Assembly: GCA_023091665.1 (NCBI GenBank)
Contig: JALJCQ010000017.1
Span: 1,674,001 to 1,738,000 of the forward strand
From: Pythium myriotylum
Lineage: Eukaryota > Oomycota > Peronosporomycetes > Pythiales > Pythiaceae
Length of the DNA stretch: 64,000 bases
Direction: 5' to 3'
Made by a program: the position numbers and the translations under genes. This document shows positions 51,620 to 62,300 of this stretch, in pieces. Positions within the stretch are counted from its first letter, which is position 1. Every line of letters starts with the position of its first letter. Below the pieces are notes generated by a model. It was not told where the DNA came from, did not search any database, and saw only the letters and a program-made list of their open reading frames with translations.

Positions 51620-52867
51620 TTAGAGCTGCTCGTAGTACAGCGGAAGGACCTTGTTCTCGATCTTGCGAAGGAAGTCTTTGTGGCTCTTCGAATCCCGCAC
51701 GAACACATTGACGATTGGGATGCCCGGCACCACATACTTGGAGTGAGTGAGTAGCTGGATTAACTGGCAGAACGGTGAAATCTCGATCCAATATTGGGTC
51801 GCCGAGTCGTGCTTCTCCTCTTGTTCGAGGCGTCGAGCCTCAGCATCATCGGACTCCCGTTCACCAGCCAGGCCCACGAACCAGTCGTTCTGCGAATCAT
51901 ACGCAGGAACAACGTTCGATGCAGCGAAGATGACGAGCTTGGATGCGACATACTCCCTGTTCACGTCCCAGTCGGCGTACGGGCCTTCCTCAGGGAACAT
52001 GTTGGCTAAGTGTTCGATGAACATGTCGTTCTCAGTGACCACTTCAACGAAATCCGACGTGTTGTGCTGCTCGTACAAAAAGAGCATCGGCCAATACATT
52101 TGATTTGTCTCGGCGTCGAGATCGACCTTGCACAGGTACTGACTGACACGCTCGTCGTCGATCACGGCGCGACCGACGCGAATTCCTCGCTGAGCACATA
52201 GCTGGCGATACTTATCAACGTACGCGCGCTTCTTCTTGAGCTCGAGCTCCTTGAGCTGGTTCTCAACGCGCACTTTCTCGCTTAGTGCTAGAGCATCTTT
52301 GTGGAGCTTGACGAGTGCTTTATTCTCGCCGTCGAGCTTCAGTCCTTCTTCGCAGAACTGGAGTGCTTCCTTCGGATAGCGCAGCATCACTGCGGCCTTG
52401 GCAGCACGAAACATAGCCTTGACATTATTGCTGTCGTACTTGAGCGCCTTGATTGAGTCCGCGCGACAGCTTCTATAATTCTTCAGTTCCAACTGCACGG
52501 CCGCTCGGTTGCTCAGAATCTGCGATGTGAGTAGAGGCATGTCGTACGACTTGTCCCTCTCCTCCTCCGGCAGGTCCATTGCCTTGAACGCATATGCAAG
52601 CGCGTCACTGTAATATCTGAGGGCGTTTTGATAGTACGTCGGGTTGCGCTTGCCGTTCTTGAACAGCTCATTGCCCTTGTTCTTCCAGTGGACAGCGAGG
52701 CTCTCGGCCGTCTCACCCTCCTCGATGAGCGCCTGGATCGCGTCCACCATGACGTCTCCTTCGACCAGGTGATCCTCAAACAGCGTCATTTCGGGCAGCG
52801 AATCCATGTACTTCTGCCGCTCCACGGGGTCCCATAGCTTATCCTCGTCATACTCGATCTCCACCAT
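51620..52867 (-). CDS. TTC4: TPR co-chaperone TTC4/Cns1
   Basis: 415 residues, one exon. Three TPR repeats span residues 60-180 (NKGNELFKNGKRNPTYYQNA, SNRAAVQLELKNYRSCRADS, KAMFRAAKAAVMLRYPKEAL). A charged helix follows, then the C-terminal wheel domain (YWPMLFLYEQHNTSDFVEVV, VPGIPIVNVFVRDSKSHKDF). The N-terminal WDPVERQKYMDSLPEMTLFE is the family's entry motif. Cns1/TTC4 links HSP90 and HSP70 and supports eEF2 folding. Two-carboxylate clamp residues (K/N/N/K) appear in the TPRs. It starts 173 bp from the divergent BCD1 gene. Confidence 0.93.
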   Translation of the reverse strand: MVEIEYDEDKLWDPVERQKYMDSLPEMTLFEDHLVEGDVMVDAIQALIEEGETAESLAVHWKNKGNELFKNGKRNPTYYQNALRYYSDALAYAFKAMDLPEEERDKSYDMPLLTSQILSNRAAVQLELKNYRSCRADSIKALKYDSNNVKAMFRAAKAAVMLRYPKEALQFCEEGLKLDGENKALVKLHKDALALSEKVRVENQLKELELKKKRAYVDKYRQLCAQRGIRVGRAVIDDERVSQYLCKVDLDAETNQMYWPMLFLYEQHNTSDFVEVVTENDMFIEHLANMFPEEGPYADWDVNREYVASKLVIFAASNVVPAYDSQNDWFVGLAGERESDDAEARRLEQEEKHDSATQYWIEISPFCQLIQLLTHSKYVVPGIPIVNVFVRDSKSHKDFLRKIENKVLPLYYEQL

Positions 52868-53040
52868 CCTGCTTGTCGTCTCACAGCAACTTGCCTTTCA
52901 TGAACCACTGGGTTGGAGCACAAATCCTAGTTTATCAGTCTCGTACATCAAATCAGGAACTTCCTAGTTTAGCCCCAAAGGGACGCTGAGGTGGTGGAGC
53001 CAATCAAAGTGAAGAGGCAGCCCAAAACGGAGTGGACGCC

Positions 53041-54422
53041 ATGGCGCCTGGAGATGTCTCTGCGTCGACGATCGGAGAGCCACGCGCACGCACCAGCGAA
53101 GGAAGCCAAGCACACGTAGATGTGGTGGCGACCACTGCTAAGCGCGCATTGGAGACGAGCGATGTGATCGTGTGCTTCATGTGCGAGTCGCGCGAAGTCA
53201 AATACCGATGTCCAAGGTGCGAGCGGATCACATGCTCCCTGGCATGTTGCGTGGCACACAAGAAAGAGGTCCAGTTTCCAAGAGCTACTGTCGCTCTTCT
53301 CAATGCTAATCCGACTCTGCTTGATTTGTTTCTGCGCCTCAGTTTGAATGCGATGGCAAACGCGATCGCACAAAGTTTATCTCAACCAAACAGTTCACAG
53401 ACTCGGATCTCTCTAGCGGTGCGTGGAGGACCAAGAGCAAAGGGTTACAACAAACGCTAATCGATTTCATGGCGTTCCTATCAGATTACTTCTTCTTAGA
53501 AGAAATTAGCCGCTCGACGAGTAGTGCTGCTCGATCTCGTTCACAGCTCGGCGTGAATGTAAAGCGATACGGCCAGAGCAAGCCTCAGCACAAGAAGCGG
53601 CGCGTGGGAGAGCAGTCCTCACTGGGAAACCGCGAAATTGTCAACCCGCATGTGCCTTCGGACTGGCTCACTCGATTTCCAGTCGCCTTTCAGCTGCTCG
53701 TTCAGCACGCTGCAAAAAGAGGGGTTGCACTGACACTTCTTGCCCCGGGAATGAGCAAGCGTTCGAGGAATACCTCCTACATGAATACGAAAGAGTCCAA
53801 ACTCTTTTGGCGGGTAGAGTGGACATTCCCAGCTGCAGAAGTGGCGGTCTCACTATTCGAAGAGCGCGCTGATGATGCACTGAGTCCCTTCGAGTTACTT
53901 GACAAGTACCTGGAACGCCGTCCCGTACGTAATTCAAATTGCCCACTGTATCTAGGTTTCGTTGCGGCTAATCGTGAAATGGTGCTGAGCTAGGAGAACA
54001 CAAGTCTTCGCAGTAAACTCAAGAAGTATGCAACCCCAACCTGGCGAACTGATATAGCGCTTCTGCTTCGGAAAGAGTTTACGGCCTCTAACCAGCCATT
54101 ATATTACCGCCTCGACGGCCACCAGAGTCTCGAGACCAACTTGAAGCGCAAAGCTGTCGTTGAATTTCCGATCATCCTGGTCGTGCTGGAGTCCGATCTT
54201 GCTCAGTTCACGATCGTCAACGATCTGATTGAAGTCATCACCGATCCAACGCATACCGAGAATGACCACAAGATGGACGATGAAGTAACTGGATCAGATG
54301 GAGACCACTGCGAGGATGTCGCGGAGTTGGACGACTCGGTTGACAAGGATGACGAGGAGGAGTTGATGGTGTCGTCCCAAGAGCTTGAGATGGAAAGTGG
54401 GGTCCACACCGCAAATGCGTAA
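53041..54422 (+). CDS. ZNHIT6: Box C/D snoRNA assembly protein BCD1/ZNHIT6, four exons
   Basis: Exons 53041-53268, 53343-53418, 53485-53924 and 53994-54422 give 390 residues. The HIT finger lies at residues 45-80 (CFMCESREVKYRCPRCERIT, then CSLACCVAHK) and continues across the intron as CDGKRDRTKF, as in BCD1. Exon 3 begins with DYFFLEEISR, the family's DYnFLeev.R block, and has a basic stretch (KPQHKKRRVGEQ). Exon 4 holds KRKAVVEFPIILVVLE and an acidic tail. BCD1 stabilises precursor C/D snoRNPs in the nucleus. Unspliced, exons 1 and 3 are in overlapping but unrelated ORFs. A ZNHIT3-like partner is at 15149. Confidence 0.88.
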
Positions 54423-54519
54423 ACTACACCATAAATTCTCTAATAGAAACGATTGATCGCGTCGTTTCTAAACTGCTCTCCTCCCAACTTCCAGCTTGTG
54501 GCCACTCACTCGAGCCGAG

Positions 54520-55326
54520 ATGTTCTCCATGCAAGCGCTGAGCCGCTCGCTGCCGGCGCTGCGTCCGGCGCGCGCGGCGTTCGCCAGTTCGCTCCCGCTG
54601 GTTCCGACCGACGGCACGCGCCTCAACACGCTGCGCGACAACGAGGGCGCCCACAAGCGCGCCAAGCGTCTCGGTCGCGGCATCGGCTCCGGCAAGGGCA
54701 AGACCTGCGGGCGAGGCCACAAGGGCCAGAAGGCGCGCGCGGGAGGTGGCGCCGGCCGCGGCCCGGGCTTCGAGGGCGGACAGACGCCGCTCTACCAGCG
54801 CGTGCCCAAGCGTGGCTTCAACAACAAGCATGCGACGCCGATGGAGACGGTCAACCTGGACAAGCTCCAGCTCTTCGTCGACATGGGCCGTCTCGACTCC
54901 ACCAAGACCATCACCATCAAGGACCTCGTGGACTCGGGTCTCGTCACGTGCTCCCGCGTGAAGCATGGCATCAAGCTGCTTGGCCGCGTATGTATACTCA
55001 TCTCTGCGCTGTTCCATGTTGGAGGAGACTTAACCGTCGTTGTTTGATAGGGGACGGAGCACCTGACGTCGGCCCTTGACATTGAAGTCTCGCAGGCGTC
55101 GCAATCGGCCATTGCCGCTATCGAAGCCGCGGGTGGTAGCATCACGACAGTCTACCATAACAGACTGGGCCTGCGTGCTCTCCTGAAGCCGCACAAGTTT
55201 GAAACCATTCCTCAGTTCGCGCGTCCGAACCCGAAGAAGATGACGTACTACACCGACTTCGAGAAGCGTGGCTACCTGTCTCCTGAGATCCAGGCGAAGA
55301 AGGCGCAGGCGTCGGGCTCGAACTAG
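54520..55326 (+). CDS. Mitochondrial ribosomal protein uL15m
   Basis: Exons 54520-54987 and 55051-55326, phase 0 with a 63-nt intron, give 247 residues. After a presequence ([20 protein letters not shown]) comes the L15 signature: [20 protein letters not shown], then [17 protein letters not shown]. The second exon holds the C-terminal L15 domain ([17 protein letters not shown]) and a mitochondrial extension. It binds 23S-type rRNA in the large subunit. Very GC-rich codon choice matches other highly expressed genes here. Confidence 0.93.
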
Positions 55327-55468
55327 TGATTCAAAACTCTCGGAGACCAATAGAACAGGCATTTTGCTGTTATTGTATTGTGCTCACGATTTAGAACAGT
55401 CGTGCTTGACCTTGTCGTCGTCCTATCCGATCTCCGACTAAGTTGCCCTGAACGGCACACAAGCGTTA

Positions 55469-56009
55469 TTAAGGCTCAACAAGAGTCAGAATACAAGTGA
55501 GGACCTGTCGAGGTTGCACGGCATGCATGATCAGTACGGAAAAGCATGAGATGACGGTGAACGCAATCAAGATTGCAGCAACAGCCGAGCGAGTGATGGC
55601 AATGCGGTTGTACAGCTATCCCAACTCATCAGTAGACAAGAGAAGCAAGACCCAGGCAGCTCATCCTACCGCCTCTTTCTTGGTTGCTTCTGTGGGGCTC
55701 TCGATCGTTACCGAGGCGAAAAACAAAGCCGTACAGCCGACGATCACCAGGATGGGGATGACAAAGGGGCTGCGTGCGCACGTGAGAAAAGCAAAATGCC
55801 TGGCGCTACGTAGTGGCGAGAACGTACGTCTTGTTCTGCGCCGAGTATCCGACGGCGCAAATGAGGATGCAGATAACCGAGAGTACGATCACCGCGACTA
55901 AACCCGGGCCAAGGCCGAACACAAGTGTCGTGCCAGCAGCTTTAGCCGCATCGACTACTCCCTCGATCAAAGACGTCGCGATCCACAGCGCGGACCACCG
56001 GAGCATCAT
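55469..56009 (-). CDS. Small multi-span membrane protein, three exons
   Basis: A start exon from ATG 56009 (MMLRWSALWIATSLIEGVVD) contains one helix (LVAVIVLSVICILICAVGY). After a GTACGT donor a second exon adds PFVIPILVIVGCTALFFASV. A third exon from a GGGATAG acceptor adds IAITRSAVAAILIAFTVISC and ends with TLVEP at 55469. The result is about 140 residues with three or four membrane segments, and no recognised family. A facing plus-strand frame (55497-55901) is hydrophilic and less convincing. It is divergent from another small membrane protein at 56140. Confidence 0.55.
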
Positions 56010-56139
56010 CCGTCACAGTCCACATCCATCGAGAGATCGAAAGGACGCGATCTTCTGCATTTTCGCAGAAAGTCGCCAGCGTCGGTTCGTGCATGACACG
56101 GGAGTTTGTACCTCGCCATTGTGTGTTTGACGTTTTAGC

Positions 56140-56753
56140 ATGCAGCCTGTCACGACAACGTCCCGCACGCTCGAGTTCGCGCCCCCGTGCAAGCAGCTCT
56201 CTCTCATCCTGATCGTAGTCTACGCGCTGAGTTTCTCGCTCACGTGGTATCGCGTGTGGTGGGATTCCATCATCGGCCTCCTCGTCGCCGGGTTCGGATA
56301 CTACACGCTACGCGATGCAGACGGCCAGCAACTCAATCCCACTCATGTCACTTATGTGCGTATCCTCCTTTGCCTTCTCTCACTCCACTGTGCGCTCACG
56401 TAGCAGCCACGGCCAGTTCTACAATGGCTCGATCGCCAGCATGGTCAGCCACGTGATCGCGCTGGCGGTCGTGCTCTACTACATGCTGCAGGGCCACATC
56501 TTCAACGATGTCCTGGGCTTGGAGTCAGTGCACGTCGATCTCCCCGGTTGGGTCTTCTTTGGCTTCTTGATCGCTCTCCTGGGTTTGGAGATCACGCTCA
56601 CCGTGAGTGCATCCCGCTGCAAGTCGTGGTCGTCGACTTACTGAGTGTCTCTGAGCGCAGGCGTTCACGATCTGGCGCTGCTACAGCCTCCAGGCCGAGA
56701 TCTCGCGGAACTCGGTGCTCGCCGATCTCACTCGCGGCCACGCACGCGCCTAG
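56140..56753 (+). CDS. Four-span small membrane protein, three exons
   Basis: Exons 56140-56355, 56417-56602 and 56661-56753, all phase 0 with introns of 61 and 58 nt, give 164 residues. Four helices are clear: LSLILIVVYALSFSLTWYRV, WDSIIGLLVAGFGYYTL, SHVIALAVVLYYMLQG and WVFFGFLIALLGLEITLTAF. The ends are short and charged. No family is recognised. The divergent neighbour at 56009 is also a small membrane protein; 130 bp separates the starts, so the two may be co-regulated. Confidence 0.65.
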
Positions 56754-56871
56754 AGACTCTAGCAGACAGCGAGCGGTACAGTACTGTAGTCCATGGAGGC
56801 AAACCCCTTGGCGCCAAATGCACGTATCATTTTGTGGAGGTCAATCTCTACACAGTCGCAGTAATTGCGGA

Positions 56872-57177
56872 ATGGACTTGTCATCGCAGACCACGTCCTC
56901 GCGGGAGCTCTCGCAGAGCCAGGCGGACGTCGCCGACGCGCGTCTCAGCCAAGAGGAGCCTGCTGAGTTTGTGGACGAGGCGACGCGCGCCAAAGAGGAG
57001 TACCTCAGCGGCATCCGGAAGCGCGTGGCCGCCTACGAGCAGTGCGTCGAGGCCGTGGGCGTGCTCACGGCGTCCCTCGAGGAGCTGAGCGCCAAAATCG
57101 AGGCCATGAAGACATCCACGCAGCAACTCAACGCATTCACGAGCGGGTGGCTCACGGTCTGGAAACGCGCCGATTGA
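56872..57177 (+). CDS. Small coiled-coil protein, possibly DASH-type subunit
   Basis: 101 residues, one exon. A Ser/Gln-rich start leads to a coiled coil (EEYLSGIRKRVAAYEQCVEA, SLEELSAKIEAMKTSTQQLN) and an aromatic end (SGWLTVWKRAD). Small helical proteins ending in a conserved Trp-rich turn include DASH subunits Dad1 and Duo1, and some BLOC/SKA-type subunits. The resemblance is weak and based on layout. A better-supported Dad2-like gene lies at 33090. Start at the first ATG of the frame, 118 nt after the upstream membrane protein gene. Confidence 0.5.
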   Translation: MDLSSQTTSSRELSQSQADVADARLSQEEPAEFVDEATRAKEEYLSGIRKRVAAYEQCVEAVGVLTASLEELSAKIEAMKTSTQQLNAFTSGWLTVWKRAD

Positions 57178-57265
57178 GGAGATCGGCCCGAAGCGTCGCG
57201 AGAGTAGGAGCGGATGGTATTTATCCAATACAGAACCCCACCACAACGACCCATTGACCCCCTGG

Positions 57266-58054
57266 ATGAGTATGGCCGAGCAACTGGGTGCCACACGCAA
57301 CCAAAGGACTGCGCGAGAACGGCAACCATGGGACAGGTCAACAAGACTACACATGAAGCAGAACTCAATCGCCGAGAAGGTCCGTGGCCGTCGGTCACAG
57401 GTCAGCTCGCGTGTTGAAACCAAGGGTCCAAACACAACATGCTGCTCAAAATGTATGGGTATGACGTGTGAAAGAGAAAAATGCAACAGCATGAGCACGC
57501 AAAAGCTCGAAGATCCAGCGCGAGCCATGATCGAGCGGGCGTTCGATACGGTGTTCGGCGCAACAGTGCATGAGGACAGCACTACCCCCGATATCGGTCA
57601 CAAAACGGAGACCGTGGCACTTGTTGAACTTCTTGATGTGACTAACCAGTCAGGAGAGTGGAGAGCTCAGTATGTGGCTCGGCGGCGTCAAACTGACCAG
57701 GCTAACATAGATAGCGAGGCAAATCTTCTCCGCGCGTCAGAGGTGCACCGCCACTTGCACTCAGCCCGCTTCGAGTACACGCAACGAAAGCTAGCGATCC
57801 GGACACTCCAGGATCGAGTCCAACGTGAGATTCAGTTCCTGCAGGCCACTCTCGCAGATCTGTCGTGTCGGGTGAGTTTGCCCGATCTTTTAGCACTGGA
57901 GAATCTACTAAGATGTGAGGCAATCCAGGATAGGCAACTCGACGAAGCTTTTGACGGCTATGAGCAATGGGTCAGAGGTGGGTCTGCTGAAAAGCGAATG
58001 GCCATGCAGGTTGACGGGGTAGAGGATCGTCCAGCAAGGCGACGTGTATTGTGA
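57266..58054 (+). CDS. Unknown helical protein
   Basis: An open frame of about 262 codons from ATG 57266; an ATG at 57491 would give 188 residues and leave out a Cys/Arg-rich, less gene-like start. The conserved-looking part begins KLEDPARAMIERAFDTVFG and runs through a coiled coil (ASEVHRHLHSARFEYTQRKL, LQDRVQREIQFLQATLADL) to EAFDGYEQWVRG. No family is recognised. Its stop codon directly abuts the stop of the convergent Tudor-like gene. Confidence 0.5.
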   Translation: MSMAEQLGATRNQRTARERQPWDRSTRLHMKQNSIAEKVRGRRSQVSSRVETKGPNTTCCSKCMGMTCEREKCNSMSTQKLEDPARAMIERAFDTVFGATVHEDSTTPDIGHKTETVALVELLDVTNQSGEWRAQYVARRRQTDQANIDSEANLLRASEVHRHLHSARFEYTQRKLAIRTLQDRVQREIQFLQATLADLSCRVSLPDLLALENLLRCEAIQDRQLDEAFDGYEQWVRGGSAEKRMAMQVDGVEDRPARRRVL

Positions 58055-58597
58055 TCACAAGGTGTTGACGCGAAGCCACCGGATACCACGAAGCCCGTTA
58101 CCAGCTGCAATGTTGTTCTCAAGGCCGTTGATAATATAGGCCGACGCCGCTATCGGCCAAGAAGTTAGCGACCAGCAAATCACAATGCTTTGAGGTCAAG
58201 ACGTACCAGGGTGGCTCTCCCCTCGGTGGTGGAGCACTACCGTGGGCGACTTGTTGGGGTCGTAGTCCGATGGCTGGAGTAAAAGTGAGTCTCGAAGAAA
58301 CGGATCACTTTTATTTCCGCTTGCAGTATGAGGCCTCGCCCCGGCAGTTTGCGGTCTGTCACACATTTTTGCATGCTCTTCTTCCAGCCGCAGCTCATCC
58401 TCAGTTATATCGGTCTCGCGATTGTGGTCTTCATCGTATTCTACCTCGAAAGTTCCATCTGCGTCACATCGCACAATTGTGCCCGGGAACCAGAGGCCGT
58501 CGAGTACTCTCTCCACGCGGACACCTTCACGCAGCCTGCGATTTTCGACATTACCTCCTGGTCGCCGTGCAATGCTTTCTTGTTTGGACGGCTTCAT
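58055..58597 (-). CDS. Tudor-like domain protein, two exons
   Basis: Exons 58597-58207 and 58104-58055, joined in phase 1, give 146 residues. Residues 20-75 form a small beta-barrel motif: LREGVRVERVLDGLWFPGTI, VRCDADGTFEVEYDEDHNRE then TDITEDELRLEE. This is the G..V.A...g..W+pG.I......g.y.V.Yddg..E. pattern of Tudor/Agenet-like modules, which usually bind methylated residues or other chromatin tails. The rest is disordered. The second exon is short and supported only by frame and splice sites (TTGCAG acceptor). Without it the protein ends two codons after the donor. The ATG at 58597 is the first in the frame. Confidence 0.65.
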
Positions 58598-58892
58598 TGA
58601 GACGCGGCGAGTCTGTCGACGAGCTTCTGAACCATCTCGAGCTCCACATTGATTTCCAAAAATACTGCGAGATAAGGGCACGCGAGTTGCGAGAATTGTG
58701 TGAAACCTTCAGCTTCTTCGTCCAAGCTACCTCAGGGTAATCATTTTGGGAAAGTGTTTGTTCCAGTGATGACGCTCTCGGTTCCCCCGTCTGAATCTTC
58801 GATATTGGGAACGCAGCCGGCTGTTTACGCTATGAGTGCTTGCATTAATACTCGAGGGGGCACTTCTGAGTCACGTAGATGAAGCTATAAGC

Positions 58893-59321
58893 TCAACTAT
58901 CAAACAACGGTTTTACCCAGTGCTGTGGCCAAGTAGGCTGACCCAATCTCGCACGAAAATGGTGAGGCTGACAAAATACTGAGCCACTGCTCCTACGGGT
59001 AGATACTTTGCAACACGTCCAGAGCGACATGAGCTTGTATTCGGGCTGAGATTTCTTTTCAAAATTCGTCGTTGCGGAGATGTCCACCAGCATGTAAGAA
59101 TGGAGAGACAAATGTTTGCTCATAAAGCCGTCCATCGCCCAGGCAGCTTCGGTAAGCTCACCGGTGCTACTTACATTTTTTTCGATTGCCTTCGACCCGC
59201 TTTCTTCGGTTTCGCTATTGGCGGGTTGTGGTAATGTGTGATATTTTGGGCTCTTGACACGCAGAAACGGATCAATGATAGATTTGATGAGGAACTGACA
59301 ATCTCGATCCGGTGCTATCAT
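58893..59321 (-). CDS. Candidate gene whose ATG overlaps the FBF1-like start
   Basis: The minus frame from ATG 59321 reads MIAPDRDCQFLIKSIIDPFL and RVKSPKYHTLPQPANSETEE to about 59180, where IEKN meets a GTAAGT donor (intron probable). Downstream, another phase near 59020-58920 reads RVAKYLPVGAVAQYFVSLTI and WVSLLGHSTG, which looks coding. The upstream ATG sits in the palindrome CATG shared with the plus-strand ATG at 59320. Unspliced, the frame ends at 58893. I cannot name the protein, and the exon join is unresolved. Confidence 0.4.
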   Translation of the reverse strand: MIAPDRDCQFLIKSIIDPFLRVKSPKYHTLPQPANSETEESGSKAIEKNVSSTGELTEAAWAMDGFMSKHLSLHSYMLVDISATTNFEKKSQPEYKLMSLWTCCKVSTRRSSGSVFCQPHHFRARLGQPTWPQHWVKPLFDS

Positions 59322-62300
59322 GGCGTCGCTCACCGGTGGATTTGCGCCGATTGCTGGTGCTAGTGCGAAGGATAATGGTATCGACATTGCGAAAAAGACC
59401 GATTTAACAGGTGGTCTCGTTTCTCTCAATGGAGGCGCTGGAATCACTCGCGCAAAAAGTGATGATGTCGATTTTTCCGATTTCGACGTGGATGACTTGC
59501 TGCTCGACGATGTCACATCCAAGAACAAGAGTAAGGAGAAAAGCAAGTCTCCAACGTCACCCTCGAAGAAGAAAAAATCAACAAATAGCATCGGGAAGAA
59601 AAAGGTAGGCGTAGTTCTTTTTGGGGTGTGGCAAGACTTGCTAACAATGCGTAGAAAGACAAGAAGAAAACCAGTACTGCATTGGAGCTGATTGACGACG
59701 AGGGAGACGCCTGGGATGAAGCTGGTAGAAACAAACCAAAAGATAAGAGCAAGTTGGAGGATTTCGTGCCTGTGAAAAAAAATTCGCGTTTGGACAACGA
59801 GTTCGCGCGCATGTTGGGCCTTGAAGAAGAGGCAACCAACGTTGACGCGAGGAGCACCGCGATGGATGATAACCATGGATTGACAGAACATGTGGACTCA
59901 TCTTTTGAACGAAAGGACCTGGAGGTGCAGCCAAGTCAACCATCTGAATCTCATCGTGACAGCAACGACCAATCCCCGATACGCCTCGCTGGCGAAGATC
60001 GTGTTGGAGGGCTCAATGCATTGTTCTTCCAGGACGATGCGCCGTCCAACAAAGCAGCGGCTTCCGGAAGCGACAAAGGGCTGAGTTTTCTCTCTTCACT
60101 GGGCTCTTTGGGAGATAAACGCGGTGGGAGAGGAGGCGGACGGAGAGCTGGAGTCTCCGGGAGTGATTCTATCAAGCCAGGCTTAGTTGATCCTTTTGGG
60201 ACAACAACTAGTGTGTCTCAACGCATGAGCGGTCTAGACGACCTCTTTAGCTCAACGCCGTCTCGAGTTGCGACCGGCAGTGCTCCACAACCCACTAAAT
60301 CAACATTTGCGACCCTCTTTAGTGGTAGCGAGAGTAACGATAGGCCCAATGTCACAGATAAACAAGAGGACAAGTCCATGAGGACATCGTCGGTAAAGGC
60401 AGCCCCATCCAGCGCAAAAGACGATCTACTGGCCGAGCTTTTTTCTGCGAACGAGCCACAAGTTGCCACCAAGAAATACGCTCCAGTGAAGGATGAGCAA
60501 GCTCAGCAGGACGATATCTTAGCGGAGCTGTTTCCAGCTGAGCCTCAGAAAGCACCCGCTAATGTGCCTCTTGTACCCCATGCAGCCAAACCAAGTCTCG
60601 ACCACATAAACAATGCGGATGGGACAAATGAAAATCAACCAAATTCAACTAAGCTTTCAGGTAGCAGTAGTAGCCCACGTGATAATCTTCTCGAGGACTT
60701 GCTCCACTCGCCTCCGAGTCCAAGGCGTGGCGCTGTGGCTCCGGAGGTGGATGCAGACGGCACCCCAAAGCACGATTCTCCACAACCTGCCTCTTCAGTA
60801 CCAGAGCCAAGTCCTCCGCGGAAAGAATCCTCAGTCAAGCCCGAATCCCTACCTCCAACTAAACCTGAATTTCCAGTACCGTCGCCTGGAAAGGCTAAGA
60901 CGCTGACTGTCGGCACCCCATCAAAAGTGCGTGAGATTGAGTTCGAGCAATCCAAAGACGATCTGCTCGAAGAGATACTGTCGTCAGCCCCCACATCTCC
61001 ATCGAAACCGAACGATAATGTCACCCCCGTATCACCTCGCTCGCGGCACAGCTCGTACTCACTCTCATTCGATCAAGACGCAAACGCAGGAGCCACACAA
61101 CCTGGTGAACAGCCGCCAGTTTCTGTGGTGACCCCCCATCGTCGCCGCGCGAGTCGATCGCCAGAAAAAGAGCCCCAAACAGTATTTCTCCGCGATGCTC
61201 ACGCTGAGGAAGAGCTGAAGCGGCTGCACGCTTCCGAGCTCGCAGCACTAAAAGAGCGTCACACAGAGGAAGTGCGTCAACTGGAGTCGGAGCTACAGCG
61301 CCTGCAGTCACGAATCGTGGATGAAGAACGGAGGTCGCAATCGCAAATGAACTTGTGTGAATCACACACGCTACAACTGAGCAATCTTCAGGAGCAGCTT
61401 GCGACCGCACGTGCCGAGTGCGCAACGTTGTCGTCGGATTTTCAAGCTTTGCAGACACGCCACTCGCTCCAGCAAACACAATTGGAGCTTTTCGATCGCG
61501 AGCGGGCGGCACTTCTGGGCCAGCTTAAGAGTGTGGACGACCAGCATAGAGCGGTCGTCTCGCAGCTCACACAGGAAAAAATGGAGCACCAACAGGCGGA
61601 GCTGGAGCTGGCCACTTTCAAACGTGAAGTAGAGCAGAAAGCCCAGTTGCAGTCCGAAAAGGAGCGCGTGCAGATGGATCGACTGTATCACCAGCTCCAT
61701 AACACGCTCGCGCAACTAACTATGCTGCAAGAACAGAACAGTGAAGACGCATCAGCCAAGCGTGAGCTTGAAGCTGCTTCTCGCTTCCGAATGATTGCGT
61801 CGCTCGAGTCTACATCGCGAGGGTATGCGCAGCAAACCCAAGACGAGTGCCACCGCCTCGTGTCCCTCCTTTCAAGTCTCGAGACGACGTTGCGTGCATA
61901 CCGCCAGGAGCACGTCGAAGAAAAAGAACGCCTGCGACAAGAACAATTGCGCTTGACAGTGCTGGCAGAGCATTTCCAGGCCCAAACGAGCGTGCTCCAC
62001 GAAAAGTCGGACGCCAACGCGCAAATCTTGGCCAGGTACCTTAACACGTCTCTGCAGGACGCGCGTGTAGCAGAGGCCCGCCTAGCCACGAGGCGCCAGC
62101 AGCTCGCAGACGACGAGCAAAAGCTGTACGTTGAGCGCGCGGCATTCGCCTCACACCGAGAGGAGTGGCTTGAGCAGCAAGAGCGCGATTGCGCTGAACT
62201 AAAAGCACAACGTATTGCGTTGGACCGAGAGTGGCGCTCGCTGCATCGTGAGAGAGAGGACCTAGAAGACATGATCGCCTCCCACGAGGACGCATTTGGA

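Noticed and set aside
56881..57582. 233-codon minus-strand frame
   Set aside because: It is antisense to the small coiled-coil gene and the start of the next gene; its composition is Cys/Ser/Leu-rich without a domain.
58893..59891. 332-codon minus-strand frame as one gene
   Set aside because: Its first half is the antisense of the FBF1-like N-terminus. Only the part after ATG 59321 is kept as a low-confidence candidate.
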